The notes below the pieces were generated by a model. That model ran no database searches. It had not been told where the DNA came from and was given only the letters and a program-made list of their open reading frames with translations. Made by a program: the position numbers and the translations under genes. From Cryphonectria parasitica EP155 (lineage: Eukaryota > Ascomycota > Sordariomycetes > Diaporthales > Cryphonectriaceae), in NCBI RefSeq assembly GCF_011745365.1, contig NW_024468916.1, forward strand, positions 2,835,630 through 2,899,629: DNA of 64,000 nucleotides. Reading direction: 5' to 3'. This document shows positions 1 through 13,036 of this stretch, piece after piece. Within the stretch, counting starts at the first letter, position 1. Every line of letters begins with the position of its first letter.

Positions 1-110
1 CCACTTCTTTTCGACATGGGGCCAGGTCGGGTTCCTTGATAATCTTTTTACCCGGCAGGGGAACTTCCCAAGAGGAAAAGAGAAATTAATCAAATGAAAA
101 TATAGGGCCA

Positions 111-153
111 AGAGAGAGAGAGAGGGAGAGAGGGAGAGAGGGAGAGGGAGGGA
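111..153. repeat. GA-rich microsatellite
   Basis: An imperfect (GA)n/(GAGG)n tract, purine-only on the + strand. It creates a spurious Leu/Ser-rich open frame on the other strand. Confidence 0.8.
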
Positions 154-347
154 AAAGGTTTCGGACGAACAGGCTGATCGGTGTTGGTATGCCGGGCCCT
201 TCCCTTCTCTCTCCCCCCCCCCCCCCAGATCTACCAAAGTCTAGCAAGCCCGCAGCCAGCATCTCGATCAGATCTAATCCTGCTGACTTGGCATATCCTG
301 GGTGGGCGACCCTGAAGTTCACTCACTCACACATTCACACACAATTT

Positions 348-437
348 CTGTGTGTGTCTCTCTCTCTCTCTCTCTCGCTCTCTCGCTCTATCTCTCTCTC
401 CCTCCCTCTCTTTCCCTGTCTCTTTCTCTCTGTCTCG
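348..437. repeat. CT-rich microsatellite
   Basis: A (TC)n tract interrupted by CG and CC steps, preceded by short (GT)n. It is pyrimidine-only over about 80 bases. It generates several overlapping false open frames rich in Leu and Ser. Confidence 0.85.
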
Positions 438-3400
438 TGCATGTGCAAGTACCTGAGAACACACACACAAAACACACCCTGCAATGTACCTAGACCTCAT
501 CACCCCCTCCGCCCCCCCCCCTTTCCCCTCCTTCCCGCCCCAAAAGGCAGATCCACACAACCCAACAAGCTGTGTGTTTCCCTTCTAGGCAACGCACACC
601 CGCTGGAACTAACTTGTTTGGAAACATTACCAACGTCTCTCCTTACTGTACCAGGAACAACAGAACAAAACAAGGACCTGGGGTACATACTCTGTACATA
701 CATGGGACATCCATTCTCTCTTGTGTGCTGTCAGCGCGGAGACCCTGGTCTGGTTTGAAGATGGCCTTTGGGGGGGGGGGGGGACAGGTCGACCGTTCCA
801 TCCCGCAGCCCACACGAACCATCAAGGGTTTCGTTTTCCTCTCTCTCTCACTCTATTTTCCCTTCTTCTTCAAGATTATTATCATTATCATTGTTGTTAT
901 TATCATTGTTATTATTCACTCTCCCCCCACACCCCCTCCCTTTCTCTCTTTTATTCTCTTCCATCCAATAACCGCCTCAAGCCCTGTACACGGCCGTTTG
1001 GGTGGGCCTTTCCTCCCACCCCCCCCCCCCCCCCAGGAAAAGGCGCTTGCTTCCCTGTGCATCCGTACCATGGAATCTCGACGCGGGCGGCGCAAGGCTG
1101 GTGGGCTGTAATACAAATTTGTACTTTTTCTTTTTTTTTTTGTTTTAGAACTCTGTTTTCTAGTTTCGGCTTGCTCTCGCCTCCACGATTTGAATTGAGT
1201 CGATATGAGGGAAATGAAAAGGACGGCTAGGGTTGTCAAGATGTATTCTGATCTATCGGCTGTATCGTTCGTTGGTTAGAAGAACGGATATGAGAAAAGT
1301 TCCATGAAAGCACCAAAGGCGTCATGCCCACGCAGTTGCAACATGCGCAGCCTTATGATAAGGGCGGAAGGGGGGGGGGTGGGAGAGACTTTGGGCCCCC
1401 TCTTGTCTTTCTCTGCTTTTCTTCCTCCTCTCCTCTTTTTTTTTTTTATCACCCCACCATTGAGGTGTGCAGATCAAGAAGCAAAAAACCTACATGTATG
1501 GCCTGTTCCCGATAGGTCATTTTTTATTATTGTTATTATTACAGTTTTGCTGTACTTGTTTCGGAACATTTGAAGTACGCATGCCACCACTTGAGGCTCT
1601 TGTACCCCTTCACCGGTCGTTATGACCTACATTAGGGCCAAAGAGACGCATCACCTGCATCACTAGGCAGTAGTAGCAATAAAGAGAAACAGGGCCCCTT
1701 GGTGAGGAAGAATTTGGAGGGGGGGGGTAAGTGGACGAATAATCTCGGCAGTGATGTGTCCGGAGAATCCTGATTGGGACACCCCCCCTTCCTCTCTCTT
1801 CTCATACCTCTCCATCTTCTTTCTCCCGTCCCCACCCCCACCCCTTTCCTCTATCTCAAGGGGACCTAGGAAATAGGACCTAAGCTATCGCGCAATGCCT
1901 GTCGTGCTATAGATGCAAGGCGTCTCGACATGTGTCATCGCACATGCACGAAGAAGGGACAAAGGTAACCCGAAAAAGAAGAAGCAGGGGGGTGGGGATT
2001 GGCGAGAGAATGAGGGATGGGGTGTGTTGAAGGGAAAATTGGAGGTCGCAATACACCGAAAAGCAAATAGGGAGCCAACCCGCCAAAAGAACAACTCACA
2101 CTTGCAGCTATCGAGAGTCACAGTACCAGAAGAGCAAGCAAGTCGGCCCACCACCCCTCCTTCCCTCCCCCCCCTTTCCTTTGACTCGGAGTCCCCCATC
2201 TCTCCCGGCAGGTAGTCCTCTCCTCCTCCTTCTCCTCCCCCTTCTGGAGGCACACACACACACACACGTACACGTTTTTAATGGGCAACATCGGTTCAAG
2301 ATGGCGAATGGCCGAGCACCCAAAGGGAAAAGACAAACGAGAAGCCATGTGGCGTCTCTTACCGTTCCTCTGTTGACACCCTTTCTCCTGGTTCCCGCGC
2401 CCCGAATTGAGTTCTGACTGTGTTGCTGGGGGAGGAAACAGGAGGGGCCCAAAGAGTGCCTTGACTGGCCTTGGGTCTACTAGATCTGCTGTCGGGGAAG
2501 AAGCCCGTGAGTGTTTTATTGTGTGTCCTTTTCCCTTCTCAGACGTCTTTGGGATGGGAAACGACGAAACACCTGCTCCCCCCTTCCCTGGCCTAGGAAA
2601 GGAGAGGAAAACAGAAAACAAACCCAAAATCAAGGAGGAGGGGTATCTACGAGATCTGTTTGACCGCACGTTTCTTAGTTCTCCCTCCATCTCGTTGACA
2701 GGAGCGAGGCGAGTCCCGTCAGAAACAAGGTGCTGACCACATGTCAGGGCATCATTCCTTGCGGGAAAACCAGTGGTTCTCCTGAACGAGTTGGGAGAAG
2801 AGAGGGACGGCAAGAAGGGCTTAGCATGTGTTTTGAGTAAAAGCCGATGGATGCTTTGACGTGGCAATGCCTATGCATTGCTCCAGTCAGTGCATCTTAG
2901 AACGGAGTGGGTTATAGGGAGGGGGGTATACGGTTGGGTATGTACCCCATGCCGGCTATACCTGCACGGCTAGTCACTTTACCTGTCCAATTTTTGACCA
3001 GCGAAGAAAGAAAAAAAAGAAGAAGAAAAAAAAAAGGACAATAAAGTGCTTGTAGACTTTCGATGACGACAGTGAAGAGCGAGCGGTAGTATCTTAGGGG
3101 AATCTTGCCTAAAAATGGGCCAAAGAGAGGGGTGGAGGTTGCTGGCTTGGTCCATGTAGATCAGATCGGGAAGCTGTTCGTCCCCAGGCCGGAAGGCAGC
3201 ACACATCGACCGAGGGAGTGAACTGATGGTGTTTCGTGTCATGGCCCACACCATTCGGAGAAATGAGCCGAAGTAGGCAGCTCAGTCATTGAAATTAAAA
3301 GGAGGAAGGTAGGAAGGGGGAGGGGGAGGGAGAGAGAGAGAGAAAGAAAAAAAGGGGGGGGGAGGGGGACATGTAGGTAACGGTTTGACCACCCGAGCTT

Positions 3401-6400
3401 CGCACGCGCTTCTGTGTGCTGCGGTGACAAGGGCTTCAAGAAGCTGAAGATTTAGGTGAGGAGGCAGATGATCTCCTCAACAGTGGAAACCCCCTTGGCA
3501 TGCGCTGCTCTTGCTTGCAGGATGGGGAAGGCAGGCCTCGCTGGTCGAGGCCAAGCTTCGAAACAAGGCCGTGTCAAGCTTCGCAAGTTCCCTAGTTTGG
3601 ACAGTACATCCGACCCACCCACCCTCCTTTGTTGCTTCCCTCTTTTTTTCGAGAAGATTCCAGGTCGTCGGTGAGTTGCAGCTTGAGCGTAATGGATGTT
3701 TTTCAGGACAGGAAATTTGGCCGATTGCCCAAATAAGAAGATCCAGAAATCTCGAGACACGTAGTCTCAGGGCCGCATGGGATCGACGTTGCAGCAAACA
3801 ACTACCCCTACACCCCTGATGGTGCGGCGAGAGGGAGGGACGGGACGAGCATGATGTATGGGGACTCGAAGTGGTGAGATACTCCATCCATCCTCCCACC
3901 CCTTTCCTTGTCAACTGGCTTCGTGCATTGGTAGCGATCACAAATGATGGGCTTTTCTCAAAAGGCCAAGGCTCTGGACCCCTAGGGTCACCGCGCGCGG
4001 CCAACCCCTTCACCGTGTGGCAACCGCGGCATTGCGAAAAAGGGCCGCGCCCGTGACAGTACATGATAGTATGTAACGCCTTAGGTACCTGTGCCTGTGC
4101 CTGTCCATCTTCCCCTCAACAACAGGGGCCAAGGTATCCAGATGCGTCATTTTCAAAATAGACCAACCTTGCAAAGAAATTTGCCAAACTCCGCTCTTGC
4201 TCGGAGCCGGGTTGTGTGCGGAGGATGAGGGTCTCCGTCTCTTGGTGGTCTCGGTACCTGGCCAGGTATGCCACACCCCAAAGGGGACTGGTTCGTAATT
4301 TTGATTCGTGCACTTTTCTTTATCACCTAGTCTTCCCCAGAAAGCTGGTTGGTGGAAAAGAGGCATGTTGGAGAAAGAGGATATGAGGTTTCTAGGTTGA
4401 TCTGGGGCTCAAATTCCTTACGTCTAGGAACAGGGCCCCTCCTGATGTACGTTGGTGACGAGAATATCAAGGCTGAGAGGCTGTTGGAGTGTCACACGAG
4501 GTGGCCAATTGGAGTATGAGACAGCCTTAGGCGCCGGCTGTCCACCTGCGAATCATAAGCGCTCGATTGGGTGCTAACTTCCAAAAGCGGCAAGTCTTCC
4601 CAGGATCATGGATTCCTGGCGCTTGAATTACACGAGGCTTTAGTGGGACTTCTGCCACTCCTCCCGCCCGTCGTTGTCAAGGGTGTGCCCCCAATTCTTG
4701 TTATTCATGGCAGCTTGGCGCCTCTTATCCGGTTGTTCGTCTATCAGCAGTGCCCAGAACAAAACAATTCGTAGAGCAGGCATCAAAAGCCTGGGGCTGT
4801 CAAGGTGCCAATATGGCAGGTCTTCCCTCTTCCTTTTTCCATTTTTCATTTTCATTCTTACTTCTTTCGTTTTCTCCTTGTTTTCCCGATATTTTTTCAC
4901 CCTCTCCCGTGGATGTGACGATGGGGTTTTCGTATCAAGGTAGGGAACCAAGTGAGTTGGCGCGCCATGCAACAAGACACAGAGGAGTGCTAGCTCGGAG
5001 GAGTGAGAAGGCCGCCCTTAGCAGGGTTGCACTCGCGTGCGCAGAGTATCATGGTACGTTGAAGAACAGGGTCTCATGTTCAGCCTCTTGGAAGGGCAAC
5101 CAGAGCGTCGATTGGCCGAGTATAGACGCGGTGGGCCGGCCCGAAAGTCGACCGCGCATTAATCGACATGGATATCGAAAGCAGATGCCTCTTCACGGTC
5201 GGGAGCGATGACTTGGCGTAAATCTTATCAAAGGCAAGGCGCGTCGGTCGTCCTTATTTTTTGGTCTTGATTCTTCTCCTCTTTCTGTCTCTTTCTGTGT
5301 CTCTCCAGCCCTTATCCCTCTCTTCTTTTTCGCTGTTTCTTCCTGGCGCTTGGTGGATGTGACTCTGGACCCCAGGCCTTGCATGTGCTGAAATAAAGCC
5401 CGGCGGCAAATGCTACTACCGCACAAGGGAGAGACTGCTCCACCGCGCAGGAAGCTTGAGAAGGCAGAAAATGTGAAAAATGATATTCGGAGGATTCCGG
5501 CTGTTCAAGAGATCCTCGCATGTACTGTGAAAGAGAGAGCGCGCAAGTACTATGTTACCAGGGTCGGAAAAGAGGGGAGAGGGGGGGGGGGTGGAAAGTG
5601 TATGCATCCCTATAGAATCCATCACGTCCGGGACACGTTCCCCGGGACTGGTGGACGAAACTATTGACGAGTTGCGTCGCGTCGACTGCAGTCTGTAGAC
5701 CAACTCAACGGTCGCTCATTTCCGATGGGTAATGGGTGTGTCGCGAGGTGTGTGAGAAGCAGAGAAGGTGTGCCGTCGGCGATCCTGCCTCCCCGTGCAT
5801 GGCAAGATCCTGTACGGCGAAAGCAAATCTGGGAAAAGGAGGGTTCCATCGCATGTACGAATCTTGGGTTCGTTGCCCTGCAAATCGTCAAAATCCCTTG
5901 TCTTTCTCCTCCTCGTCGTCTTGCTGCTCCAGCAATTGCTGGCGGGCCTGCGCTGTGGTGATGGATCGAGACGGGCGCTGGCCAGGCTCGAAACTGGATC
6001 GAGAGGTGGGCCAACCACCCCCGCCGCCCTGTTCCCGGATGAAACCTCGGTGTGAAAGGTGCTGGGCAATTAGAGGGAGAAGAAATAGTGAGAGTGGGGA
6101 GAAGAGGGAAGGGGTAAACGGCAGGCATCTAGCTTCAGGCGGTACGAGACGCCGGTTTTCGTCGGTTGCCGTGCCGTGTATGAGAGGGACCTTGTGGGTT
6201 GCATGCTGTCAGCTGGCAAGAGCACCTTGCCCAAAACACCCCCTGTCCTTCTCAGGGTAGCAATGCCACACCTCTCAAAATTGCCAGGGCATGCAGGGGT
6301 CTGTCTGCAAAGTCTGTGCTGCTGCCTACGTACCATGTACGCTATACTTAATCACCGTGGTATTCTTTTCTGGTGTAGCGACGTGCATATGAGCGAGAGA

Positions 6401-8666
6401 ACAAAGAAAAAGAACATGACAGGGGAAGAAAAGAACAACAAGAAAAAGAAAGCACGGTAAAGTATCTTCCCCCTTGAAGTTAGGCCTGTAACTTATCATC
6501 CTCAAGTATTGCATCCAGGAATTCGTGGCATTCAACCTGTGGACTGATGGGCGTGGGCATGGCGTGGGCATAGCCCGGGGTATGGCACGGACAATGGTGG
6601 TGAGGGTAATGGGTTGATTCAGTTCAGCTTGCGATAACCATCGCGTTATGGTATGTTGAACATTCCCAACTCGCTACCACCAAGAACCAATTTTGTTGTT
6701 GTTGTTGATGATGATGATGATAAGACACACGACTGAGACCCATCTGCAAGCAGGCATCTTTCTGACTCATGATTTTAGAGTGTACCATAGTACAAGGCCA
6801 AGTCGAAGGACTCCTCCCCTCCCCAAGACTGACCCCAGGAAGGACCCCCCCATGAATTGCTCTTCCCCCAATACACGATAGTAATTTCCCCTGCTAGACA
6901 AGTCACATATACTTCGATAGTACAACGATGAAAGTGCCCCACTTGTGACAACTACCCCGCATTTTCGCCCATCTCGCCCCAGCCTTTTATTTTTTATTTT
7001 ATTTTATACTATACATAGCACCCCAGGGAACCCAGCATGCGCAGGTACATTCCATACTTTCATAGTACAATATGCTTTGCCATAGTATGGTTGTCGTATG
7101 CTTGCCCCTGGCCTTCAGCTCGGCCAGTCCCTACTAATGTGATGCGGGCCGTTGGTGGACAGGGCCTGCCTTACGGCTCGCTGACGGATCCGTGGTATGC
7201 GTTCCCGCACTCCAAGGTACTGTATGATCCACCAAAGAGCTGCTGAAGGTCTCGGCGCACCATTCTCACGTCCTTCTAGGTCTGAGACATTCAGAATGGA
7301 TGGGATGCCGCGTTGGCTTTTCAGCACAACATGGCCTTCCCATTCCCCCCCCCCCCCCCCTTCTCTCTCTTTTTCTTCTTTTTGGCATTGCTCACACACA
7401 TCTCGGTAGACCTTCATGATGGGTGAGAGAGAAGGCATTGGTAAGGCTAAGGGGAACCGCTGATGTTCGCATCGAGACCCCTGTGCCACTTTATCCACCG
7501 GGACGGGGCACCCCTGCAATGACGACAGGGCTGTTTCAACGTCAGTCGTCGCATCCGGTCAACATGCGACTTGGGCGACTGACATAATCGCCGTTTGAGG
7601 GCATTCACCATCCATACACTCACACACCCTTCACAGGCACTAGATCATGACGATGACACCTGATGGCTTGATAAGTTCTACCCGCTTAACACCCTACACC
7701 TGGCTCTCTTACCCCCTGTCCTTCTCCATGTGACAAAAGACGCCCCCCCCCCGGGATTTCGGTATCGGCCTGTCCTGCTGTCGCGACAGCCTCAACCTTG
7801 ACCTCCTCCTTGTCGCCCCTCCTTGTCGCACACCTCGCACTCGCTCTCCACTAGGAAACCACCTCGTCAAACATTCAGACTAAAACAAAGTGCACAAAAA
7901 ACTCACAGGCCTCTTGTATACACTTCCTGGGTAAAATGCCCCGGGTCCCGCCACCCTGCAGGTACAGTACCCGCTAGCATTGCCCATAGGCTCTAACCTT
8001 TCTTCCTGGGACCCGAAAACGAGACTGACCGGCATTTCAGCTGCTACAATCAGGTACACAGTGACCTTACTCCTCCCTAGAGAACCGTATCCACCAAGCC
8101 TCATCGATCGAGTACCAGAAGTGGGTATCCTGCCTTACCTCGAGACTGAAAGACAGAACAATAAACGGGGAGAAAGACGGAGAGAGAAAGACAGAAAGAG
8201 AAAGAGAAAGAGACGGAGAGGAAAAAGAGACATGGGAAACCACAGCTGCGGATCCGCCCACGACTTATTATTTCGCGATTTTACCACGACTCCTTGGCCT
8301 CATCTGCGTTTAGCCGCCAACCCCCCTGGAACCTAGAGAGCCGACCAACCCGCTTTTGTCACTTTGTCTATGCCATCGAACCCATCGAAGCGCCTGACGC
8401 GTCCCATCCCGCGCGTTCTGCATGTTGGGCCTCCACCGGCTAGGCATAAAAAGAAATAGAAACAAAGCAAGCAAAGAGGAGAGAGAATACTCTTGTCACG
8501 CAGGGGCCCAGCCCAGAGCAGACTAGCCCCGAGAAGAGAGGCCAGGCCATCAGTGACCACTGCCAACAAGGGCTGGTTATCGCGGGTGGGAAAAAGAGTG
8601 ACTTGTGGGCGAGGGGCTCATGCAGACGTGTTGCACGGCATTCTCCTCTTTCCCCAGCAGTCTGAC

Positions 8667-10271
8667 ATGGCTTCACGTCCAAGCCTGCAGGCGGCCTTGT
8701 CATCTCCTGCGGTCACCCACAGGTCACAGCGACATCCTCTGCAGCCGACCAGTGGCACCGTCACAGGCCCTCCAGAACAGCAGTCTCCTCCTCTGCCGTC
8801 ATCCTTGTCTGACTTTGCAGCAGTCGGACTGGACCTCGTGCGCGATGACGGAGACGAAAGGCGACTGGCTGATCAGACCAGCCATCTCACCCTGCCGATA
8901 CTGCTTGGGGATAGAAGTCGCAGCGCGCAGGCCTCGTCTGCATCTGGGCCCGGCGGTGCCGTGCCGGAAGCGTCCCGCGGCCATAGCCAGGCCTTCTCGA
9001 CCCTTCCTCCTGCAAGGGAAGGCCCACTTCCACCGCAACATGTGCGACAGTCTGCTCCGTCCGTCCAACCACCGCCGTCGACGGTCGTGGTATGGCACCC
9101 CGCGAGCAATGATGCCCAACCCGCCCAACCCGACCCACCGATATCACACGAGCATGCACGTGAGGAGGCGAGGATGAGGGATGGCGGACAACTGGTAGCA
9201 GTTGAGCAGGAAGAAACCGGACACCGTCGGATGCAGGCTGCCGACCCTGCTACCATCACCGGCGCCACCACCACCACCACCACCACCTGGTTCATCACCG
9301 ACGTGATACCTGGCTGGACATACGAGTACCCCTGGGCCGCGCGGGGTGATGCTATGTTAGGCCTTGCTAACCTGCCCAACGAGTTGCTCCTTCATATCCT
9401 CAGCTTCCTGGACGTGTCCGATCTGCTGGCCACCTCGAGAGTGAGTCGATAAATCACGATCTGTCCCGCGCCGCCCCTCCACCCACCTTTGCCATACCCT
9501 GCTATCTTTCCTCGAGGGATCAACCCAACCTGGTCTGCAACGCCATGGCGCGGAACAAGTTGGGGGGAGTGGTACTTCCAAGCTTTGCATGGAAGAAAAC
9601 GCCTCGATCCTCCACCCGCCCCCAATCCCTCCACGTCCCCTCTCCCCCTCTCCTTTTCTCTTTCCCTCTTTTCCCTCCTGGTCATGTTGGTACTACTGCA
9701 GAGTCATATGGTTGGGGCGACCACCCGCTAACTCAAGCTCCCCCTCCCTCCCCTTCCCCAACAATAGACGTCCCATCATTTTCGCTCCCTGGCCCTCGCC
9801 CCAATCATCCATCGCCACCGATTGCGCCATGCCCGCGCTGTGTTACCCCCCCTCCTGACAAGCCCCTCGCGACCGTCCCTGTCCGACCTTATGGCCCGCT
9901 CCATCTTCCTGACCAATACGACCGTTGTGTCCCGCAAGCTCGCCCGTAGCCTGACCGCCATCCGTCTTTCACGCCGGCTCGCCGTCCGACCGCCGCCCGA
10001 GGCCCTTGTAGCCAGGTCTGTCCTGCCGCCCGAGTGCGTGCCGGGTCAGACGAGAGGGATTGCCCCGGCCCTGGTGGCCAAGACAAGGGCCGTCGAGAGG
10101 GAGAGAATCAAGGACGGCCTAAGAAAGTGGGTGGGCAGCGTGTGGGAGCGTCGGTGGCGGGAAAAGGCCGAGGACCGGCGGAGATGGGAGGAAAGGAGCG
10201 GCGTCGGGCGGGTGTGGAGGCTGAGGAGGTTTTGGGAGAGGGTTGGCCGGGGGGAGATCGAGGCTAGGTAA
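8667..10271 (+). CDS. F-box domain protein
   Basis: Predicted SCF ubiquitin-ligase adaptor. Two exons, 8667-9440 and 9768-10271, give 425 residues. The intron 9441-9767 (gtgagt...caatag) joins the F-box helix in phase 0, so exon 1 ending LLATSR continues into TSHHFRSLAL. Residues 1-220 are low-complexity and probably disordered. The F-box follows at about 231-275 (LPNELLLHILSFLDVSDLL). The C-terminal part is strongly basic (LARSLTAIRLSRRL, RVWRLRRFWERVG). An upstream in-frame ATG at 8493 is possible, but a 3' splice-like tract (ctctttccccag) lies just before 8667, so a leader intron with a start at 8667 is preferred. The family is widespread in filamentous ascomycetes; its substrate is unknown. 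Confidence 0.82.
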
Positions 10272-10796
10272 TGTAGAACAGAGAGGTGAGATGTCGACCA
10301 TTTTCCTTTTCTTTTTCGATATGTTCTCTTCCCTTTATAAATCAAAGAGGCGGTGTGCAGTTTCGTGTTTTGAAATATCGGAATGTGTTCCGAAGGAATC
10401 GACCTGCATGCCGACGTTACCTCACAGTCAATTTGGCTTTTCTCCTCTTCTCCTTGTGGGAGCTCCAAGTTCCATTCTGTTTTTTTTCTGCTTCTTTCTT
10501 GAGGGCTGATGTTGCCGGAGAAGGAGAGGGGGAGGGTGGGGGGGAGCACACCGCTAGAACACAGTATATCAGTAGACAGCAGATAATTCTTTGAATGCAG
10601 CAGGTTATGCCAAAATACATTGTTTCTCAAAGCAATGCTTCTGTGTAAACGCCGATGCTGAAAATCCGATCCCCCAGATGTGATGATGCCTTTTGCTTGT
10701 CCTGTACTGTCCCTCCCGTGTCGTCGATGCGATATTTTCTTCTTCTTTGTCTTGAAGAGTAAGAAAGAAAAAAAAGGAAAAGGAATAAGATGGTTT

Positions 10797-12182
10797 CTAC
10801 GCCCGAAACCGAAATCCTGCCCAGTCGTCGTCTTCTTCTTCGTCGTCCTCATCCTCGTCCTCGTCATCATCGTCTTCCTTTTTTGAATCCTCGACGGCTG
10901 CGCCGTTCACAGGCTGTTTCGTCTCGGACACAGTCGTGCCTTTGCCGTCCGGAGTGGCCATCGTAGACGCAGAAGTAGCAGCAGCGGTAGGGACAACAGC
11001 AGGGACACTGCCGCGTCGTAGAGCCTCCCTCTTCTCCTTCAGCTTGCGCACCCGTGCCTCGAGCTCCTCCATCTCCTCGAACTCGGCCTCCAGCGCCCGC
11101 GTCGCTTCTTCTTTCTCATCTTCGATCTCAATATCTGCTTGTGCCTTTCGTTTCTCCTGCTCCTCCTCTTCTGCTTTGGAGGCTATTTCCTCTGCTGTCA
11201 TAGGCTTGGCGCTTATCACGGCGACGCTGGCGGTGTCTGTTGTTGCCGGGCGGTCGGCAGGGGCATTGGGAGGGGGTGCTGTGTTGACGACCTCGGCCAT
11301 GAACGCTGCCCAGTCGTCATCTTCGTTCGCCGCGGTGCCTGTTGTCGTTGATTTCACGGACGGTGGACCGGCGGCAGTCAATGATGATGTGGCGAAGGCT
11401 GCCCTTGGGGCGGGCTTGGAAGTAGCGACGGCAGGTAGACTCGCCATTTGCCTCTCTTGTGGTGCTAATGGGCTCCTGACCACCGATGTAGCTTTGGGTG
11501 TCGAGGTGGTCGATGCTGCGCTCGGTGTCGCAGGTCGAGAAGGAATCTGTAGCTCGACGCCGTGTGATGGTGTCCCTGAGATCCGCCGCACCAGGCCGGG
11601 TGGGGAAGTCATGGAAGGTGTCTTCTTGCTCGCCTCTGCGGAAGCGGGCGAGTCTAGGCTCGTCGTCGTCGTCGTCGTTGGTGCATCAGTGGCCGAGCTT
11701 GTGGGAGCAACCGCTGGGGAGTCGGGCCCTGGCCTGCTCCTCTTCTTCCTGGACACCTCGTCCTCCCCCACCGCGTCCGGCATCTCCACATCCTCATCCT
11801 CACCATGCTTGCGCTTCTGCCCCGCCCCGCCAATGATCTGTGCTAGAAGGGCCTCGTCGCTCAGGGTGTCCGTGCTGGATTTAGCCCTGTGAGAGACCCC
11901 GCCGCCGCCACCGCCATTGCTGGTCATGTTGTCCTGGGTACCGCTAGTTGGGCCTGCTGCTGCTGTTTCTGTACCTGCTGCACTGGCCTTCGCTTTCTGG
12001 TGCGCAATCAGGCGTTGCCTGTGGCCTAGGCTCCGTATATGACCTTCCCACAGGGCCTCGCTCTTGATACCCTCGCGGCAGACGCTGCAGGTTAACTTGC
12101 CCAGCTCGCTGTAAATGGCGTGCGGGTGCTCTATGCGCCGCGCGGCGCGCTGCTGCCGCAGGAGAGAGCGAGCGTCGGCCAT
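10797..12182 (-). CDS. ZNF830/CCDC16-like zinc-finger protein
   Basis: Single-exon, 461-residue nuclear protein of the zinc finger protein 830 / coiled-coil domain-containing protein 16 family, which in animals is spliceosome-associated. A U1-type C2H2 finger sits near the N terminus (C32, C35, H48, H54; CSVCREGIKSEALWEGHIRSLGH region). A long Ser/Thr/Pro/Ala-rich, probably disordered middle follows, then a charged coiled coil at about 335-395 (EEEEQEKRKAQADIEIEDEK). The C terminus is a poly-Asp/Glu run closing with DDWAGFRFRA, a typical ending for this family. A 318-codon open frame on the opposite strand (10936-11892) is a codon-bias shadow. The gene is divergent from MED7. Confidence 0.82.
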   Translation of the reverse strand: MADARSLLRQQRAARRIEHPHAIYSELGKLTCSVCREGIKSEALWEGHIRSLGHRQRLIAHQKAKASAAGTETAAAGPTSGTQDNMTSNGGGGGGVSHRAKSSTDTLSDEALLAQIIGGAGQKRKHGEDEDVEMPDAVGEDEVSRKKRSRPGPDSPAVAPTSSATDAPTTTTTTSLDSPASAEASKKTPSMTSPPGLVRRISGTPSHGVELQIPSRPATPSAASTTSTPKATSVVRSPLAPQERQMASLPAVATSKPAPRAAFATSSLTAAGPPSVKSTTTGTAANEDDDWAAFMAEVVNTAPPPNAPADRPATTDTASVAVISAKPMTAEEIASKAEEEEQEKRKAQADIEIEDEKEEATRALEAEFEEMEELEARVRKLKEKREALRRGSVPAVVPTAAATSASTMATPDGKGTTVSETKQPVNGAAVEDSKKEDDDDEDEDEDDEEEDDDWAGFRFRA

Positions 12183-13036
12183 CGTCGGCTTGTAGGAGCA
12201 GGAGGAGGAGGACGATGCTACCGCAGGGAGGTGCGAGGAGTTGGCGGCATGAGAGCGGTGTCTGCCAGATGTCGAGGTAATTCGGCCTGGAAGGGGGGTA
12301 TGCTTTGTGATTCCGTAAATATTTAACTTCTCCTTTTCGTGCAGGAGTTGCTGGCGCCACAGAGTCTTGAGGAATGGGGAGCTTGTTGGCTTCGCGTGTA
12401 ACTTGATTGGGATCGACTTGAATCTGTCCTTGTTGACAACTCAACGCGAGCAGGCTAGCCACCATTCTTTCTTTGCCCAGCAGAGAAAGAGCCGTGGAAT
12501 GCCCATAGGTAGCGCCACAACTGTCAATGAGTGGATACCACACCTGCAAACGGATAAGGTAGGGTCAGTGCTCCTCCGCATCAGCCACACGTAATACCTC
12601 CAAGCGGCAGGCATGTTGTTGAGCTAATGACATATTCTTTTCTGTATCATGGTAGTACATAGTAGGATTCCAATACCTTTCCTTGTACGTTTCAACACAC
12701 CACGACCTCGATTCCTCCTTCGACTACCAACCGGCCCTATGATTTGATCTTGGCGTCTTCTTGGACGGAGTGATTGAAGTCTGTGTTTTGTTGGTCCTTG
12801 CAATCGCATAGGCTCAATTCCTACTCGTGCGGCGCATGGCGTGGTCACCTGGGAACTGATTACCTCCCGCCTGGGAAGGTCTCTTCTCTTGTTCCACCTG
12901 TGCCACAGCAACAACTCCAAACCTCGTTCAGACGACGACCTCCTACTCTGGGGTTCAAACCAATTCGACGTACCTCTCTTAAGAATACTGGCGTCCTCGA
13001 GAGAACAGACTGCGTGTGCGAGAGCACCGTGTTAAC
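12183..13036. promoter_or_regulatory. shared divergent promoter region
   Basis: About 850 bp separate the start codons of the zinc-finger gene (leftward) and MED7 (rightward), and no coding signal lies between. Regulatory sequences of both genes must sit here; a bidirectional promoter is an inference from geometry alone. Confidence 0.5.

Larger units (their letters stand above)
1..8666. other. gene-free, low-complexity region
   Basis: No convincing gene was found on either strand. Open frames here are short and dominated by runs of Leu/Ser/Pro or Arg/Glu that come from CT/GA repeats. The stretch is peppered with microsatellites and homopolymers: GA near 111-153, CT near 348-437, poly-G near 768-783, an ATT/GTT run near 877-917, poly-C near 1015-1035, GA/G near 3322-3370, poly-C near 7345-7362 and GA near 8173-8230. 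It may hold long untranslated leaders or noncoding transcripts of a gene beyond the left edge, but nothing in the sequence proves that. Confidence 0.6.

Noticed and set aside
189..1230. Several open frames of 100-189 codons
   Set aside because: They consist of Leu/Ser/Pro runs from CT and poly-C tracts and differ in every overlapping frame.
10936..11892. A 318-codon open frame opposite the zinc-finger gene
   Set aside because: It is rich in Ala, Ser and Val, a mirror of the GC-biased sense codons. The sense strand has a clear family match and the antisense frame has no motif.
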